From IMG/VR virus record IMGVR_UViG_3300042556_002952, positions 1 through 33,644 of that record: a stretch of 33,644 bases of DNA. One strand, 5' to 3'. Positions 31,261-33,644 of this stretch are shown here, piece after piece. Numbering within the stretch: position 1 is the stretch's first letter; every line of letters begins with the position of its first letter. The notes beneath the pieces are model-generated. The model ran no database searches. It worked only from the letters and a program-made list of their open reading frames with translations, and was not told the origin of the DNA. The translations under genes and the position numbers were made by a program. Origin of the DNA: a virus.

Positions 31261-31413
31261 ATGAAACTACTCCGCCGCCGCGATGTCATGGCCCGTCTGG
31301 GCGTTTCCGCAAAGCAAATCACCAAACTCATCGACTCCGGCATTCTCCGCCCGATTCGCCGCCAAGGAGCCCGCGCCTGGTATCGCGCCGCCGACCTCGA
31401 AAAACTCGCATGA
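31261..31413 (+). CDS. Small excisionase/MerR-like helix-turn-helix protein
   Basis: A 50-residue protein. RRDVMARLGVSAKQITKLID, then RAWYRAADLEKLA, is a compact winged helix of the excisionase type. It is the first gene after the terminase and couples to the next gene by ATGA. It may regulate late genes; a second HTH of this type is at 23243. Confidence 0.7.
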   Translation: MKLLRRRDVMARLGVSAKQITKLIDSGILRPIRRQGARAWYRAADLEKLA

Positions 31414-31664
31414 GCACCAAACGCACCGACAACCACGGCAGCCTGAGCCGCAACAAGAAAAAGGAAAAGGAAACGCACCCCACGCACAAAGGCTCCTGCA
31501 CCATCGAAGGCCGCGAGTATTGGATCAGCGCGTATGTGAACGAAAGCCGCGACAGCGGCGAAAAGTATTTCAAGCTCTACTTCGAGCAGAAGAAGCCCCG
31601 CGAGGATTCCGTTGCCGAGCCGCATTCCGCCTCGCTCCCCGAGTCTCCAGACATTCCCTTTTGA
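31410..31664 (+). CDS. Small basic/beta protein, 84 aa
   Basis: An 84-residue protein. A Lys-rich start (GSLSRNKKKEKETHPTHKGS) precedes a beta-rich domain (CTIEGREYWISAYV, KYFKLYFEQK). No family recognised. Its stop overlaps the next start by one base (TGATG). Confidence 0.55.
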   Translation: MSTKRTDNHGSLSRNKKKEKETHPTHKGSCTIEGREYWISAYVNESRDSGEKYFKLYFEQKKPREDSVAEPHSASLPESPDIPF

Positions 31665-31900
31665 TGAGCGCCGAAGACTTGCAAGCCGCCTGGTGCGTGC
31701 CGCCCGAGGAACTTTGGTTCCGCAGCGTCATCGCAAAAATTACCGACGCCATCGAGGACGCCGCCGAGATCACCTGCATGCCGCAGACCGCGCAGAACCC
31801 CGGCCTGCTCGCCCACAGCGCCGGTGGCCTCGAAGCCCTCCGCACCCTCCGCGAAGAAATCGAGCGCACCCGCTCCGAGGCTTTCCTGGCGAAGAAATAA
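31664..31900 (+). CDS. Small unknown protein, 78 aa
   Basis: A 78-residue helical protein (SAEDLQAAWCVPPEELWFRS, LRTLREEIERTRSEAFLAKK). It has two Cys but no clear metal motif. Followed at four bases by a perfect hairpin, the operon may end here. Function unknown. Confidence 0.6.
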   Translation: MSAEDLQAAWCVPPEELWFRSVIAKITDAIEDAAEITCMPQTAQNPGLLAHSAGGLEALRTLREEIERTRSEAFLAKK

Positions 31901-31987
31901 TCATTTCGTTGGCGTCAACGAATTGATCCCCCTCCGTGTCCTTTGACTCGCTCGCTCCCGCGAGTCCCGCTCCCTCTTTCTTCCCCC

Positions 31988-32019
31988 CTCTCCGTGCCCT
32001 CCGTGTTCTCCGTGGTTAA
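31988..32019 (+). repeat. CTCCGTG-type repeat, third copy
   Basis: CTCTCCGTG-CCCTCCGTG-TTCTCCGTG-GTTAAA repeats the nine-base word with C in place of T. It is the same family as the copies at 29451 and 31192. Confidence 0.7.
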
Positions 32020-32030
32020 AAATTATTTAA

Positions 32031-32070
32031 CCCCCGTTAGCACCCATTAGCACCCGTTAGCGCTCATTGC
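32031..32070 (+). repeat. 10-bp tandem repeat
   Basis: Four consecutive 10-bp units: CCCCCGTTAG, CACCCATTAG, CACCCGTTAG and the degenerate CGCTCATTGC. The period fits one DNA turn, which would place binding sites on the same face. Confidence 0.7.
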
Positions 32071-32216
32071 GCCAGCACCCCCTTCCGCTTCGCAATTTTC
32101 GCAGGCATTTCCTTTCGCAAGCGAGGGCTGAACTGCTCGCCGCGAACTCCGTGGAAACCGTGCGGAGCCGCATAAAACCTCAGTTCTGACACCGCGACTT
32201 GGACGCACCACAAACC

Positions 32217-33263
32217 ATGGACCAGACAGAATCAGCATTCAGCATCGGCGAAGTCATCGACGCGCTGGGAGTCACCCTCCCCACCGTGGATGAGACAACT
32301 CCGGCGGCCCCTGAGGCCGACCAGGAAGCAATCGCGGATGAGACCCCTGACAATACAACCGAAGAAACCGAGACCGAAGATTCCCCCGAAGATTCGTCCG
32401 ATTCGTCTGATCCCTCCGACGAAGCAGACGAAGAGCCTGAGGAAACCGACGCCGACACCGACGACGAAGACCCCGACGAGGAGCCTGTAGAGGCCGAGCC
32501 CGCCGCCGTGAGGAAACTCACCAAGCGCGTGGACAAGCTTACCGCCCGCGCCAAAAGCGCCGAGGAGCAAGCCAACACCCTCCAAGCCGAACTCGCCGCC
32601 GCCCGGGATGCGCTGACCAAAGCTCAGCCCATCGTGCTACAAGACGCTGCCGACCCACTCGGCGATGTCACCACCGCCGACGCCCTCGAAAGCCGCCTCG
32701 CCGCCGCCAACACCGTCCTCGACAATGTGCCCGACCTCATTGCCAAAGCCGACATGGAAGGCGAAGTGGAAGTGCCTATGGGAGACGGGTCCACCCGCAA
32801 GTTCACGAAGCAAGAGCTTCAAGACCGCCTGCGAGTCGCCCGCCAAATCCTCAAGTCCGAGCCCGCCCGCCGGAACTACCTCGCCCAGCGCGAGACCTTC
32901 CAGCAAGAAGCCCGGCAAGTTTATCCCGAGCTTTTCCAGGAAGACGCCCCGGCCCGCAAGATGATGCTCACCACGCTGCAAGCGTATCCAGGCATCGCCA
33001 AGCTCCCGAATCTCGAACTCATCATCGGCGACGCCATTCGCGGCCAAGCCCTCCGCTTCCAGCAAGCCGAGGCCATGGCCAAAAAATCCGCAGCGACCAA
33101 GCCAAAAGCTCCCGCCGCTCCCGCGAAAACCGCCGTCGCTCCCAAGGTTGTCAGCCCCTCAGCCGCCCCCAAAACCAAGTCCAAAGCCGACCCGCTCGAA
33201 ATGTTGAAGAAGTCAGGAAACCGTGATGCCGCCGAGAATTTCGTCGCCTCACTTTTCAACTAA
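32217..33263 (+). CDS. Probable capsid scaffold protein
   Basis: A 348-residue protein from ATG 32217; an upstream TTG at 32199 adds six residues. Residues about 25-95 are very acidic (DETPDNTTEETETEDSPEDS). A coiled coil (KLTKRVDKLTARAKSAEEQA) follows, then a helical part and a basic Ala/Pro/Lys-rich tail (AATKPKAPAAPAKTAVAP). The acidic start, coiled coil and basic end, just upstream of the capsid gene, are the standard scaffold layout. It helps shape the procapsid and leaves before DNA packaging. Confidence 0.75.
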   Translation: MDQTESAFSIGEVIDALGVTLPTVDETTPAAPEADQEAIADETPDNTTEETETEDSPEDSSDSSDPSDEADEEPEETDADTDDEDPDEEPVEAEPAAVRKLTKRVDKLTARAKSAEEQANTLQAELAAARDALTKAQPIVLQDAADPLGDVTTADALESRLAAANTVLDNVPDLIAKADMEGEVEVPMGDGSTRKFTKQELQDRLRVARQILKSEPARRNYLAQRETFQQEARQVYPELFQEDAPARKMMLTTLQAYPGIAKLPNLELIIGDAIRGQALRFQQAEAMAKKSAATKPKAPAAPAKTAVAPKVVSPSAAPKTKSKADPLEMLKKSGNRDAAENFVASLFN

Positions 33264-33300
33264 ACCCAACCCAAAACTTAAAACCCCCCAAACCACCACC

Positions 33301-33644
33301 ATGGCAGCAACCCCCATCACCACAGTCAAAGGCCAACGCGAGGATCTTTCCGACGCGATGGTCCTCATCGAACCAGGCGACACGCCCCTCTTCTCGCTTT
33401 GCAAAAAGTCGAAAGAGCCCGCCAATGTTCTCTTCCAATGGCCCGCCGACCGCTACAACGACCCGCAAACCGCTGGCGTCATGGCCAACGATGATGTCAC
33501 CAGCTTCGACGACCAGCACGCCAACCGCGTCCTCCTCTCCGGCCGCATCCAAAAAGTGCGCCGTTCGTTCCAAGTGGACGACCTCGTTGAGAATGTCGCC
33601 GACCTCGCAGGCGTTGGCAAAAAGCAAGCTTTCAACAAGTCCGC
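33301..33644 (+). CDS. SU10-type major capsid protein, N-terminal part (cut by window end)
   Basis: The frame is open to the window edge (114 residues seen). MAATPITTVKGQREDLSDAM, then DTPLFSLCKKSK and VLLSGRIQKVRRSFQVDDLV, match the SU10/DUF5309 family of major capsid proteins. It follows the scaffold gene by 37 bases with an AAACTTAAAACCCC-type leader and no Shine-Dalgarno. The rest lies outside the window, so length and completeness cannot be checked. Confidence 0.8.
   Translation, partial: MAATPITTVKGQREDLSDAMVLIEPGDTPLFSLCKKSKEPANVLFQWPADRYNDPQTAGVMANDDVTSFDDQHANRVLLSGRIQKVRRSFQVDDLVENVADLAGVGKKQAFNKS

Larger units (their letters stand above)
31901..32216. other. Intergenic region with hairpins and tandem repeats
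   Basis: No gene is seen in these 316 bases. They hold a perfect 7-bp hairpin (31905-31922, loop GCGT), a second 7-bp hairpin GACTCGC/GCGAGTC (31945-31966), a CTCCGTG-type repeat (31988-32019) and four 10-bp units of the type CACCCRTTAG (32031-32070). It separates the terminase operon from the scaffold and capsid genes, so a terminator and late promoter are expected here, but no clear -35/-10 pair is visible. Confidence 0.6.

Noticed and set aside
29451-32070. CRISPR array
   Set aside because: The repeats are short words in triplets without spacers of regular length and no cas gene is present.

Overview
The window looks like most of the genome of a temperate, tailed (probably podovirus-like) bacteriophage with high GC, caught in its non-integrated form. 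It has phage genes on both sides of a tyrosine integrase and of an attP-like site, and no convincing chromosomal gene. The host cannot be named from sequence. High GC, intergenic CTCTGTG-type repeats, many starts without a Shine-Dalgarno sequence and a short A-rich start context would fit a Verrucomicrobiota-like or related host, but this is weak inference.

Layout. (1) 44-16770, plus strand: a late virion and lysis block. It holds an L,D-transpeptidase-like protein, a small acidic protein, a metallophosphoesterase, a helix-turn-helix protein, a probable tail nozzle protein, a tail fibre with a self-cleaving S74 chaperone, a SET-domain methyltransferase, a Gly/Met and Gln/Ala-rich virion protein, a PAPS-reductase-family protein overlapping a YkgJ-type cysteine-cluster protein, two further virion-associated proteins, and a 1994-residue polyvalent protein with a zinc-protease motif. 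(2) 16767-22577, minus strand: integrase, attP with tandem arm sites, a chain of very small genes, a DUF932 protein, a PEGA lipoprotein, a membrane protein and a ribbon-helix-helix (RHH) repressor. (3) 22659-31900, plus strand: a second RHH protein, small early genes, an excisionase-like protein, a DEDDh exonuclease, a replication initiator with a lambda-like origin inside it, a DnaB helicase, small accessory genes and the large terminase. (4) 32217-33644: a scaffold-like protein and the start of an SU10-type major capsid protein, cut by the window edge.

How it works together. The divergent RHH pair at 22577/22659 with a palindrome over the promoter is the likely lysis-lysogeny switch. Leftward expression would give repressor, membrane and lipoprotein factors (candidate superinfection exclusion) and integrase. 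Rightward expression gives replication, packaging and capsid genes. Most genes overlap by ATGA or TAATG, so translational coupling is pervasive. No portal gene is visible between terminase and scaffold; it is probably beyond the right edge, as the remaining head-tail genes should lie between the capsid gene and position 1 on a circular map.

Most notable are: the attP with eight copies of a 12-bp arm-type site, two of them 6 kb away inside another gene; the iteron, AT-rich and hairpin origin inside the initiator gene; three copies of a GC-rich hairpin placed just before minus-strand start codons; the phage SET-domain protein beside the tail fibre; and a lipoprotein/membrane protein/repressor cassette.
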